DNA of 64,000 nt from Veillonella sp. (GTDB taxonomy: Bacteria; Bacillota; Negativicutes; Veillonellales; Veillonellaceae): contig NZ_JAGZMO010000004.1 of assembly GCF_018364065.1 (NCBI RefSeq), positions 1 to 64,000 of the forward strand, in the 5' to 3' direction. The stretch's first letter is position 1. Every line of letters starts with the position of its first letter. Positions 48,251 to 55,928 of the stretch are shown one piece after another. Position numbers and translations under genes: made by a program. The notes under the pieces are model-generated. The model did not search any database, was not told the origin of the DNA, and saw only the letters and a list, made by a program, of their open reading frames with translations.

Positions 48251-48278
48251 TTGAAAATAAATCCTTCTGTGGTATAAT
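48251..48278 (+). promoter_or_regulatory. Sigma-70-type promoter
   Basis: TTGAAA (48251-48256), 16-base spacer, TATAAT (48273-48278), 38 bases before the ATG of the gene at 48317. Confidence 0.6.
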
Positions 48279-48316
48279 TGCAATATTAAGAACATATTAA
48301 ATCCATAGGGGGATTT

Positions 48317-49507
48317 ATGAGTAATATAGTAACACGTTTATTGGAGTTAGCAGAGAATGTAACCGCTAAGACTCGTAAACATGCGTTACCGGCAGTGGCT
48401 CCTGAGGAAGCAGATATTGAGACAATCGAATGCAACTCGGAGGCCAATAACTTATACGATCATCGTATCATCAGTGTGGAAGAGGATGCGATTAATCGCA
48501 TAATCAAGGCGCAATTACGAAATCACTGGTTATTTTACTCTGTTACTTTTGAGTTTGAACCTAATAATAAAGTATATTTAGGCATAATTACCACGTTGGG
48601 CAATGTTATCAACATCGAGTATTCTATTGAAGACTTATGGTTTGACGACTATGCAACGGGTTTTTCTATAAAATTAAATATGTCAGATGTGGATATGGGC
48701 GGTTTTATCTTAAACACCATAGTTCACCTCTTAGGCAATTGGAGCTTAAGCTTATTGGGCACCTTCTTCAATCCTTTTGAAATTGGTGACGACGGCTCCA
48801 CTGTGCGATTTGAGAAAAAGGGGATTATTCGCTTCGACCTGGCACCGGACAGTCAGATTCGCCGCCTCATTCCTTGGCCGGCCCGTTCTCCGGAAGCCAA
48901 AGGTCCTGCGTTGTTGATTAATGCGAAAACCGAGCAATCTGCCCTTCAGTTGGAGTACTATGCATTCCGCGACGAGGTGGAGACTCATAATCTTACAGAT
49001 ATTCCGGTAAAAACAAGCTGGGTTCGTTCCGTTGATATGGCGGCCGTATTGCTGTTGCCTATCGGCGTATGGATCAGTTTCGTAATTTTACATCACTATT
49101 TACCGACGGAAACGATTGAATTCTCGTTCTCCACGTACTTCTTAATTTCTCTGGGCATTTTGTGCATCAGTTTTATTGTCATGAACATACCGCGCTATAT
49201 TTATATGTATTTTGACTCTCGTAAAAAGTGGCAAAGTGCATTTGTTCATAACAACATTAAGATTCAGATGCGTAAATTGCAGCGCCGTATTACCATTCAA
49301 CAGGCATCGCTGAAAAAAGACGGCATGACCATGGATGAAAAATGTCAGGCCAGCATTCGTGACCTGCTTCTGCAGATTCGTGATAAGCGCTTCCTGGCAC
49401 AGCGTTTGCGCATTGCCGACGAAGATCGGGACCGCAAACAGAAAGTTAAGTTTATCATTGCCTACATCGTATGTACCTTGTTGGAATGGATTTTGTTAAT
49501 TAGATAA
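48317..49507 (+). CDS. Membrane protein of unknown function, 396 aa
   Basis: The N-terminal ~230 residues are soluble, with no signal peptide. Two membrane helices follow (~236-260 VDMAAVLLLPIGVWISFVIL and ~272-296), then a basic, helical cytoplasmic segment (SRKKWQSAF ... MRKLQRRITIQQ). A last hydrophobic helix reaches the C-terminus (IIAYIVCTLLEWILLIR). I do not recognise the family. ATAGGGGGA precedes ATG. It is followed after 64 bases by a toxin-antitoxin-like pair. Confidence 0.8.
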   Translation: MSNIVTRLLELAENVTAKTRKHALPAVAPEEADIETIECNSEANNLYDHRIISVEEDAINRIIKAQLRNHWLFYSVTFEFEPNNKVYLGIITTLGNVINIEYSIEDLWFDDYATGFSIKLNMSDVDMGGFILNTIVHLLGNWSLSLLGTFFNPFEIGDDGSTVRFEKKGIIRFDLAPDSQIRRLIPWPARSPEAKGPALLINAKTEQSALQLEYYAFRDEVETHNLTDIPVKTSWVRSVDMAAVLLLPIGVWISFVILHHYLPTETIEFSFSTYFLISLGILCISFIVMNIPRYIYMYFDSRKKWQSAFVHNNIKIQMRKLQRRITIQQASLKKDGMTMDEKCQASIRDLLLQIRDKRFLAQRLRIADEDRDRKQKVKFIIAYIVCTLLEWILLIR

Positions 49508-49513
49508 TAAACG

Positions 49514-49539
49514 GCTTCTTAAAATAATCTAATTAAGAA
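49514..49539. promoter_or_regulatory. Inverted repeat upstream of the toxin-antitoxin pair
   Basis: CTTCTTAA-N10-TTAAGAAG, perfect 8-base arms, 33 bases before the small ORF. No T-run follows, so an autoregulatory operator fits better than a terminator. Confidence 0.5.
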
Positions 49540-49571
49540 GTTCGAAAAAATATTAAGAAAGGATGCTCTAT

Positions 49572-49721
49572 ATGTCGAAAAGAAACAATTCAGACAACAA
49601 TCAGGAAAAAGTTATAATTACATCTAAAAACTCTGAAGATTTGGCTAAACGAATGAAGGCTTTATCGGCAGAAATCCTTAAGAGAAACCAAAATTTGTAT
49701 AAAAGATTGGAAAATAGATGA
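49572..49721 (+). CDS. Small protein (49 aa), probable antitoxin of the Doc-type toxin
   Basis: MSKRNNSDNNQEKVIITSKN, then a predicted long amphipathic helix (EDLAKRMKALSAEILKRNQN) and LYKRLENR. AAGAAAGGATG supports the start. The stop overlaps the toxin start (ATGA at 49718-49721), the usual antitoxin-first arrangement. It lacks room for a Phd-type DNA-binding domain. The helix could be the toxin-neutralising part. Function is inferred from context only. Confidence 0.65.
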   Translation: MSKRNNSDNNQEKVIITSKNSEDLAKRMKALSAEILKRNQNLYKRLENR

Positions 49722-50104
49722 ATAAAATCATACATTTATTGATCGATGACATTATACAGTTTCATAAGGATTTAGAAGCATCGTCAGTTATGAAATCAGG
49801 TATTCATGACTTAAATTTATTGGAATCAGCTGTTAATACGCCATTTCAGACATTTGGCGGTGAAGATTTATACCCTACCATTTATGATAAGGCGGCACAA
49901 CTTTGCTATGGATTAGCAAAAAATCATGCATTTACTGATGGAAATAAGCGAATAGCTTTTCATTCGATGCAGATATATTTAGCGTTGGAAGAGATTAATT
50001 TGTCTTATTCGGATGATGAAGCGGAAGCGTTAATTATTGGGGTAGCAGATAATTCAGTATCAGTGAGTAAGCTGAAAGAATGGCTTATTAGTCATTCGGT
50101 TTAG
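49718..50104 (+). CDS. doc: Doc-type (Fic fold) toxin
   Basis: The protein is 128 aa, the normal size for Doc. The catalytic motif HAFTDGNKRIAF (~70) matches the Doc variant HxFx(D/N)xNKR rather than the AMP-transferring Fic motif HPFxxGNGR. P1 Doc phosphorylates EF-Tu and stops translation; the same activity is inferred here. A preceding conserved region is GGEDLYPTIYDKAAQLCYGL. The start overlaps the small upstream ORF. A terminator follows at 50150. Confidence 0.88.
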   Translation: MNKIIHLLIDDIIQFHKDLEASSVMKSGIHDLNLLESAVNTPFQTFGGEDLYPTIYDKAAQLCYGLAKNHAFTDGNKRIAFHSMQIYLALEEINLSYSDDEAEALIIGVADNSVSVSKLKEWLISHSV

Positions 50105-50149
50105 TCAATGAATTATAAAATGACAAATTATATATTGTTGAGACTTCAG

Positions 50150-50186
50150 GCCTCTTTATAGAAGACAATTCTGTAAAGAGGCTTTT
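50150..50186 (+). terminator. Intrinsic terminator after the toxin gene
   Basis: GCCTCTTTA pairs with TAAAGAGGC (50150-50159 and 50174-50182), followed by Ts. Confidence 0.85.
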
Positions 50187-50203
50187 GTGTTGGCTGAAAT
50201 TGG

Positions 50204-50234
50204 TTGACATACTCACTTTTTCGTAATGTATAGT
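50204..50234 (+). promoter_or_regulatory. Possible promoter of the yvrJ-like gene
   Basis: TTGACA (50204-50209) with TATAGT (50229-50234) at a long 19-base spacing. The leader would be only ~10 bases. Confidence 0.4.
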
Positions 50235-50250
50235 AATGAGGAGGTGGAGT

Positions 50251-50406
50251 ATGGATGATGTGTTGACGGCCGCTGCGAATTACGGCTTTCCTATGGTAGT
50301 AGCGTCTTACTTGTTGTTGCGCCTGGAGCACAAGATGGACTCTTTGAGCGCGTCCATAACGGAGCTTGTTATTACCTTGCGAAACAGTAATCAGAGCCGG
50401 TCTTGA
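50251..50406 (+). CDS. YvrJ family small protein
   Basis: The protein is 51 aa. MDDVLTAAANYGFPMVVASY followed by LLLRLEHKMDSLSASITEL matches the YvrJ family pattern (GFP-xx-V-xxYLL-R-E-K-D-L) with one membrane helix and a short amphipathic C-terminus. AGGAGG lies seven bases before ATG. YvrJ proteins are widespread in Firmicutes and often lie near phage-like genes. Their function is unknown. Confidence 0.8.
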   Translation: MDDVLTAAANYGFPMVVASYLLLRLEHKMDSLSASITELVITLRNSNQSRS

Positions 50407-50446
50407 ATGTATGTAAAACCATATGCGACAATTAAATTCCCCATGT

Positions 50447-50490
50447 AAAAAGAACCCTTTGAAATGATTGTGTTTCAAAGGGTTCTTTTT
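50447..50490. terminator. Bidirectional intrinsic terminator
   Basis: An 18-bp perfect stem (AAAAAGAACCCTTTGAAA and its complement, 50447-50464 and 50473-50490). It serves the + strand yvrJ-like gene and could serve the convergent DUF805 gene. A T7-8A repeat follows at ~50526-50557. Confidence 0.9.
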
Positions 50491-50567
50491 GTTTATTAGT
50501 TCCTATTTATTACATCATGTGTAATATTTTTTTTATTTTTTTATTTTTTTATTTTATTGACGTTGTA

Positions 50568-51125
50568 TTATCCCTGCATGGATCGTTCAGAACGACGAGT
50601 TCTTGCACTTCGAGATTTTTTACTGCTTGATGATTTAGGCCAGTTAGGCGGAAGTCCGTACGGATTGGCTGTGGTTTTGCCCGGAATGAAGAGGAGTAAG
50701 CCGTTCACTGTCCACGCAATTAAGAGAAAGAAAAAGTTCCATGATTTTATATTGGTGTATGGATAGGTGAAGGCCATGAAAAGGCACCACAGGATACCGA
50801 ATAATCCGTGAATGGACATGTCCTGAAAGCGTCGCGCATAGAGCACATAGAAGAAAGATAATAAAATGCTGTGTCCCGTAAAGGCGAAGAATCGAATGGC
50901 CCAATAGGCGACCAGTACGACTACTTTTTCGGTAAGCAGTGCAATGAGGTTATCAAACAGGCTCGATATGAGGGTGAGCCCGATGAGACCGATTAAAAAC
51001 TGCAAGCGGTTAAGACGGCCCTGAACCTGCAGAATTTTAATGTTATTAGTATGGGCCCAACGCGTAATGGAGAAGGCTACAATCCCCATGAGAAGCGCTA
51101 CGCCTATATTATACAAGATGTCCAT
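50568..51125 (-). CDS. DUF805 family membrane protein
   Basis: The protein is 185 aa. The start was set at 51125 (MDILYNIGVALL) because AAAGGA precedes it and the promoter lies upstream at 51163-51191; the longer frame would begin in the promoter. It has an extra N-terminal helix, then the DUF805 pattern: GRLNRLQFLIGL, RRFQDMSIHGLFGILW, and a C-terminal NPYGLPP. A Ser/Arg/Lys-rich tail (KSSSSKKSRSARTRRSERS) ends the protein. Function unknown. Confidence 0.82.
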   Translation of the reverse strand: MDILYNIGVALLMGIVAFSITRWAHTNNIKILQVQGRLNRLQFLIGLIGLTLISSLFDNLIALLTEKVVVLVAYWAIRFFAFTGHSILLSFFYVLYARRFQDMSIHGLFGILWCLFMAFTYPYTNIKSWNFFFLLIAWTVNGLLLFIPGKTTANPYGLPPNWPKSSSSKKSRSARTRRSERSMQG

Positions 51126-51162
51126 ACTATCGTCCTTTTCTAGTAAACTTTTTAATTTAATT

Positions 51163-51191
51163 ATTATAGCACAAAAACGATGGGATTTAAA
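51163..51191 (-). promoter_or_regulatory. Promoter of the DUF805 gene (minus strand)
   Basis: Minus-strand -35 TTTAAA (51186-51191), 17-base spacer, extended -10 TGC-TATAAT (51163-51168). Confidence 0.6.
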
Positions 51192-51278
51192 GGGAACGGG
51201 GACGAACCGCAAGAAAGGCCTGAAAAATAACGTTTTAAATGCAGTTTATTCCTCGAATAGAAGGTTATTGGGGAATAA

Positions 51279-51313
51279 AAAACGACTTGAGATAGTACAG
51301 TCTCAAGTCGTTT
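51279..51313 (-). terminator. Intrinsic terminator of the pdxK/ECF pair (minus strand)
   Basis: A 13-bp perfect stem AAACGACTTGAGA / TCTCAAGTCGTTT. On the minus strand it is followed by a run of Ts. Confidence 0.88.
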
Positions 51314-51326
51314 GTTTGTATTCATA

Positions 51327-51836
51327 TTATTTTCTAATGTTCCGCAATGCAGGAATGAGGAACATGGCAATAAGAAGACCGACGCCGCTGGTAATGAAGC
51401 TGGCCGGTAAACGAACGATTGCCATATCATAGCTGTTCAATACATTTGCCCAAGCTACGAAGTAACCGGCTGCTGTCCAGATAGCGCCTACGATAATGGC
51501 CATAAATACACGGCCCATGGAAACTTCACGGAGTTTCTGACGATTTGGCCAAAGACCAATTACCATATAGCCTACCATAAGGCCGCAAAGCCCTTTGATA
51601 ATGATAGAGTAAACGGTATAAACATAGTTGCCGGACAACATGTCGAAAATGGCTGAGCCGAGCGCTGCGGACAAGCCGCCGTAAACGCCGCCGAATAAAG
51701 AGGAAATGGTGAAGAGGGCGGCGGAGCCCAGATGCGCCATAGCACCGGCCGGCAATGGAACGAAAATAAAGGTAGCCAATACCATAATGGCCGATAACAT
51801 GCCGATGTAAACAATGTCGCGAATAGAGAATTTCAT
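51327..51836 (-). CDS. ECF transporter S component, probably for a vitamin B6 compound
   Basis: The protein is 169 aa with five to six membrane helices. The N-terminus IRDIVYIGMLSAIMVLATF and the GGVYGGLSAALGSAIFDMLSG segment are typical of energy-coupling factor S components. The gene starts 3 bases after the pyridoxal kinase stop, so the pair is translated from one mRNA and pyridoxine/pyridoxal is the likely substrate (PdxU-like). The EcfA/T module is not in the window. Confidence 0.8.
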   Translation of the reverse strand: MKFSIRDIVYIGMLSAIMVLATFIFVPLPAGAMAHLGSAALFTISSLFGGVYGGLSAALGSAIFDMLSGNYVYTVYSIIIKGLCGLMVGYMVIGLWPNRQKLREVSMGRVFMAIIVGAIWTAAGYFVAWANVLNSYDMAIVRLPASFITSGVGLLIAMFLIPALRNIRK

Positions 51837-51839
51837 TTG

Positions 51840-52697
51840 TTACGCCCCCCGTTTTACGAGTTTAGTCAACTCCCCAAGGAGTGGCTCAAACAATAAACCA
51901 TTGCGCATGGAGCCGATTGTGTCATGCGTAAATTTAACCGCGTCAGTTGTAAAATGTGCAGCTAACGAAGCACTTTCATAAGTGGAATAGCCCTGCAATA
52001 AGCAGCCGGTCAACACGGCGGTGAAAATATCGCCTGTGCCGTGGGCTTTTACAGGAACAAGTTTCGTCTTAATCATCTGCAAGGATTGGTCTTCGCCGTC
52101 ATAAATGGCTACAACCGCATTTTCAGGATCAGGCACGCCGGACATGATAACGTGGCGAGGGCCCATTTTGTGAAGCTCTTCGCAGATTTGTTGTACTTTG
52201 TCAGGTGTTACATTTTCCGGTTCATATGGTAAATCCAACAGGAAGGTTGCTTCCGTGTAGTTAGGTTTAATAATATGAGCGTGGCCCAACAAGGTGCGCA
52301 TTTCTTCAATCATTTTCTGATTGTATACGGAGTATAAATGACCGTCGTCCGCCATGGCCGGGTCAACGATAATCGGTGTATTTTCAGTTCCGAAACGTTT
52401 GATTGCTTCGATAACGATGTGAATTTGTTCAGGTGATGCGAGGAAACCGCTTTGAATTGCATCGAAGGTAATGTCATTTTTTACCCAGCATTTCATGAAT
52501 GGATCCAAATGGTCGGAGAAGTCCACCATTTCGTAGTGCTCATATTCCAAGTGGTTGCAAAGCAACGCTGTTGGCAATGGAGCGGCCTGCGAGCCGAGAG
52601 CGCTGATGATCGGCACTGCTACTGTGAGGGAACAGCGTCCGATGGAGCTCATATCTTGAATCGATAAAATAGTCGGTACAGGATTAACAGGTTTCAT
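51840..52697 (-). CDS. pdxK: Pyridoxal/pyridoxamine kinase
   Basis: The protein is 285 aa, ribokinase-like fold. It phosphorylates pyridoxal, pyridoxine or pyridoxamine to the 5'-phosphate. The N-terminal ILSIQDMSSIGRCSL, the IKPNYTEATFLL segment, the anion-hole/catalytic motif HGTGDIF (~224) and the length fit PdxK/PdxY. AGAGG precedes ATG. It is co-transcribed with an S component: uptake followed by metabolic trapping. A thiamine-pathway ThiD is less likely by its N-terminus. Confidence 0.88.
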   Translation of the reverse strand: MKPVNPVPTILSIQDMSSIGRCSLTVAVPIISALGSQAAPLPTALLCNHLEYEHYEMVDFSDHLDPFMKCWVKNDITFDAIQSGFLASPEQIHIVIEAIKRFGTENTPIIVDPAMADDGHLYSVYNQKMIEEMRTLLGHAHIIKPNYTEATFLLDLPYEPENVTPDKVQQICEELHKMGPRHVIMSGVPDPENAVVAIYDGEDQSLQMIKTKLVPVKAHGTGDIFTAVLTGCLLQGYSTYESASLAAHFTTDAVKFTHDTIGSMRNGLLFEPLLGELTKLVKRGA

Positions 52698-52951
52698 AAG
52701 TAAGCCTCTTTTCTAATATTTTTTCTAAGAGTATTGTAAGAAATATCCTGTCATGTGTAAATGTACAGAAATATAAAAATGAATAGGACAGTTTGAATTA
52801 TGAGTCAGTTTCAGTTGAATGTTAACATAATGTATTTTCATGTATTATGTATTCTCGTTGTTTTCAGGGGCAAAATATGCTGTAAATAAAAATCTTTCAT
52901 GTATAATAAGGTTATGAGTTTTTTCATTTTCCACAAAGGAGTGTGACGAGT

Positions 52952-53884
52952 GTGACACAGTATATTATAAAGCGTCTCTTAGGCGCCGCTGTCGTGATGT
53001 GGGCTATTATAACCATAACATTTTTGCTTATGCGGGCCATTCCGGGCGGACCGTTTACAGAGGAGAAAAAGTTGCCTCCACAGATTAAGGCGACCATAGA
53101 GAGCACATATCATTTGAATGATCCCTTGTGGAAGCAGTATACGGATTATATGAGTCATGTAGCGAAGCTTGACTTAGGGCCGTCCTATAAGTACATCGGC
53201 CGCAGTGTAAATGAAATTATCGGCGAATCGTTCCCCGTGTCCGCGCAATTGGGCCTGGGGGCTTTAGCATTCGCATTGGTAGGTGGCATCATTGCCGGCG
53301 TGGGCAGTGCACTTCGTCCTAACACATGGCTGGACTATCTCATTACCATCGGATCCACTATCGGCATTTCAGTGCCTACCTTTATCATCGGCGCCGTGCT
53401 GGTGTACTGGCTGGGCTTCGTGTGGCCTATTTTCCCGGTAGCCCTGTGGAAGGGGCCGGCTTACATGGTGTTGCCTATTTTAACTTTGGGCGCACAGCCG
53501 ATGGCCTTCATTGCCCGTTTAACACGTACCACTATGATTGAAGTGTTACAGCAGGAGTATATTAAAACGGCGCGAGCCAAAGGGCTTTCTAAGTTTCAGA
53601 TTATCGTAAAACATGCGCTGCGCAATGCTGTATTGCCGGTGCTGACTTATATTGGACCGCTGGCGGCGGCGCTGTTAACAGGCAGTTTCATTGTGGAAAC
53701 GATTTTTGCCATTCCCGGATTGGGGAAATTTTTTGTTACGTCTATTTACAACCGCGACTACACGGTTATTTTAGGGGTGACTATATTTTATAGTGCCCTT
53801 GTAGTTGCGTTTAACTTGCTGATCGATATTTTATATCCTTTAATCGATCCGCGCATTACGATGGAAGAGGAGGATGACCTATGA
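52952..53884 (+). CDS. oppB: Oligopeptide ABC transporter permease (OppB type)
   Basis: The protein is 310 aa from GTG 52952 (MTQYIIKRLL), which has good spacing to AAAGGAG; an in-frame GTG at 52943 is too close. Six membrane helices. The N-terminal IIKRLLGAAVVMWAIITITF and MRAIPGGPF, and the EAA loop (EYIKTARAKGLSKFQIIVKHALRNA) that docks to the ATPase, are as in OppB/DppB. It is the first gene of a run with overlapping starts through oppD. A TATAAT at 52902-52907 may be its -10 box. Confidence 0.93.
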   Translation: MTQYIIKRLLGAAVVMWAIITITFLLMRAIPGGPFTEEKKLPPQIKATIESTYHLNDPLWKQYTDYMSHVAKLDLGPSYKYIGRSVNEIIGESFPVSAQLGLGALAFALVGGIIAGVGSALRPNTWLDYLITIGSTIGISVPTFIIGAVLVYWLGFVWPIFPVALWKGPAYMVLPILTLGAQPMAFIARLTRTTMIEVLQQEYIKTARAKGLSKFQIIVKHALRNAVLPVLTYIGPLAAALLTGSFIVETIFAIPGLGKFFVTSIYNRDYTVILGVTIFYSALVVAFNLLIDILYPLIDPRITMEEEDDL

Positions 53885-54792
53885 GACAGGTAAGACAGGC
53901 AGATGATTTTTTACCGCTCATCGACCGGGCGTCCGCACAAGTTGAAGTGTATATTAAACGGCCGTCCGCATGGGCTCGTTTAAAAGAAAATAAATTGGCT
54001 CTCTTAGGGCTTTGTATTATTGTATGTATGATTGTGTTGGCCATTGTGGGGCCGTGGCTCTCGCCCTACACCTATGCAGATCAGAATTTAACGCAGGCCA
54101 ATCAAGCACCGTCCGCTGCGCATTGGTTCGGAACCGATACGCTGGGGCGCGACTTATATGTTCGCGTTGTATATGGTGCGCGTATATCCTTGGTCGTTGG
54201 GTTTGTAGCGGCGGCCATTAACCTGGTTATCGGCGTTGTGTACGGCAGTATTGCTGGCTACATGGGCGGCAAAGTGGACCGACTTATGATGGGCTTTGTA
54301 GATATTTTGTACGGTATTCCTTTATTGTTATATGTTATTTTACTCATGGTTATTTTATCGCCGGGCCTTACATCCATTTTCCTGGCCTTGGGGATTGCCT
54401 ATTGGCTGACCATGGCTCGTATTGTGCGCAGTCAGATTATGGCCCTTAAAAATGAGGAATATGTGCTGGCCGCTCGTTCTATGGGCGTGCCTAGCTGGCG
54501 AATTTTATTCCGCCACATGTTACCGAACTGTGTAGGCCCTATTGTAATTACCATGACATTGGCTATTCCGGAAGCTATTTTCACGGAAGCCTTTCTCAGC
54601 TTTATCGGTCTTGGTGTAAGTGCACCTATGGCCAGCTGGGGCGTGTTGGCTGCGGAAGGGATTAACTCCATGCGATCTTATCCGTTCCAGCTCATTGCAC
54701 CGGCCGTGGCGATTGGCGTTACCATGTTGGGCTTCACCTTTTTTGGAGACGGTTTGCGCAATGCATTGGACCCTAAGGAGAATGTGAAATGA
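53881..54792 (+). CDS. oppC: Oligopeptide ABC transporter permease (OppC type)
   Basis: The protein is 303 aa. The N-terminal segment (PSAWARLKENKLALLGL) and HWFGTDTLGRDLYVRVVYGARISL are OppC hallmarks. The EAA loop is EYVLAARSMGVPSWRILFRH. Overlaps the oppB stop by four bases (ATGA), so translational coupling is expected. It pairs with OppB to form the channel. Confidence 0.94.
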   Translation: MRQVRQADDFLPLIDRASAQVEVYIKRPSAWARLKENKLALLGLCIIVCMIVLAIVGPWLSPYTYADQNLTQANQAPSAAHWFGTDTLGRDLYVRVVYGARISLVVGFVAAAINLVIGVVYGSIAGYMGGKVDRLMMGFVDILYGIPLLLYVILLMVILSPGLTSIFLALGIAYWLTMARIVRSQIMALKNEEYVLAARSMGVPSWRILFRHMLPNCVGPIVITMTLAIPEAIFTEAFLSFIGLGVSAPMASWGVLAAEGINSMRSYPFQLIAPAVAIGVTMLGFTFFGDGLRNALDPKENVK

Positions 54793-55925
54793 TGGAATCT
54801 ATGAATACAAAGACTGCCGGTCATGCGCCGCAGGTGCTGTTGCAACTGGAGAATCTGTCCGTAACATTTAATACATTTTCCGGTCCTGCCAAAGCCGTGC
54901 GCGGTGTGTCTTTGCAGTTAAACGAAGGCGATGTGCTCGGACTGGTAGGCGAGTCGGGGTGCGGCAAATCCGTAACACTCCAGTCCCTCATGGGCCTGTT
55001 GCCGAAACAGTATGCTACGGTGCAGTTGGATTCGTTGAAAATTGAAAGTCAGGAATTGAAGGACGCATCCGAGGAAACTTGGCAGCAATTGCGAGGCACT
55101 ACAGTGGCCATGGTCTTTCAGGACCCTATGACCGCATTGAATCCGCTGCTTACCGTGGGAACGCAGTTGAAAGAATCTGTAGAGCTTTATAAAGCGCGTT
55201 ATGGTGCGACAGGGACCGCCAGAGCCGGTTCTGATGTGTCCGCATCTAATCCGTCAGCTGTGGATGGGGCAGGTAAATTGAACTCTGATGCGGAGGCATC
55301 CGGTGCGTCCGGTTCGCCGGCAATCGTTGATACGGATGCGGAGTGTGTAGAGCTACTTCGCAAGGTGGGCATTGCCGATCCGGAGCGGCGTTTGAAGCAA
55401 TATCCTCATGAGCTCAGCGGCGGTATGCGTCAGCGTGTTGTTATCGCCATGGCCTTGGCCGGACGTCCTCGCATTTTATTGGCCGACGAACCGACTACCG
55501 CATTGGACGTAACGACGGAAGCACAGATTTTACTATTATTAAAAGAGCTTGTAGCGAAAGAGCGTATGAGCATGATCATAATTTCTCACAACTTGCGCGT
55601 TATTGCCCAAGTTTGTGAACGGGTATCTGTTATGTACGCAGGGCAGATTGTGGAATCGGGCACGGTGGAAGAGTTGATTAATACGCCGCAGCATCCGTAT
55701 TTGAAAGGACTGCTCGCTTCGCTGCCTACGAAGGATAAGAAAGAACTGCAGGCCATTGGTGGACAGCCACCGAATACATTGAGCCTGCCTGATGGTTGTG
55801 CCTTCTATCCTCGTTGCTCTCAGGCCATGAATATTTGTACCCGCGAAGTACCGGACCTGACTGTACAGAACGGACGGGCTTTGCGTTGCTGGCTTTTTGC
55901 AGCCGGTGAAGGAAAGGAGGCCTGA
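54789..55925 (+). CDS. oppD: Oligopeptide ABC transporter ATPase (OppD type) with low-complexity insert
   Basis: The protein is 378 aa. Walker A GESGCGKS (54-61), Q-loop VFQDPMTALNP (~109), signature ELSGGMRQR (~208) and Walker B LLADEPTTALD. The C-terminal oligopeptide-specific domain has HPYLKGLL and Cys-rich CAFYPRCSQAMNIC. Residues ~139-181 are an Ala/Ser/Gly/Asp-rich stretch between the Q-loop helices and the signature, absent from the family core as I know it. The start overlaps the oppC stop. Confidence 0.92.
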   Translation: MMESMNTKTAGHAPQVLLQLENLSVTFNTFSGPAKAVRGVSLQLNEGDVLGLVGESGCGKSVTLQSLMGLLPKQYATVQLDSLKIESQELKDASEETWQQLRGTTVAMVFQDPMTALNPLLTVGTQLKESVELYKARYGATGTARAGSDVSASNPSAVDGAGKLNSDAEASGASGSPAIVDTDAECVELLRKVGIADPERRLKQYPHELSGGMRQRVVIAMALAGRPRILLADEPTTALDVTTEAQILLLLKELVAKERMSMIIISHNLRVIAQVCERVSVMYAGQIVESGTVEELINTPQHPYLKGLLASLPTKDKKELQAIGGQPPNTLSLPDGCAFYPRCSQAMNICTREVPDLTVQNGRALRCWLFAAGEGKEA

Positions 55926-55928
55926 CAC

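Noticed and set aside
50146..50478. Minus-strand 110-codon frame opposite the yvrJ-like gene
   Set aside because: It crosses two terminators and the coding region on the other strand; no family match.
50526..50557. T7-8A repeats as a phase-variation switch
   Set aside because: They lie between convergent genes and touch no coding start or promoter.
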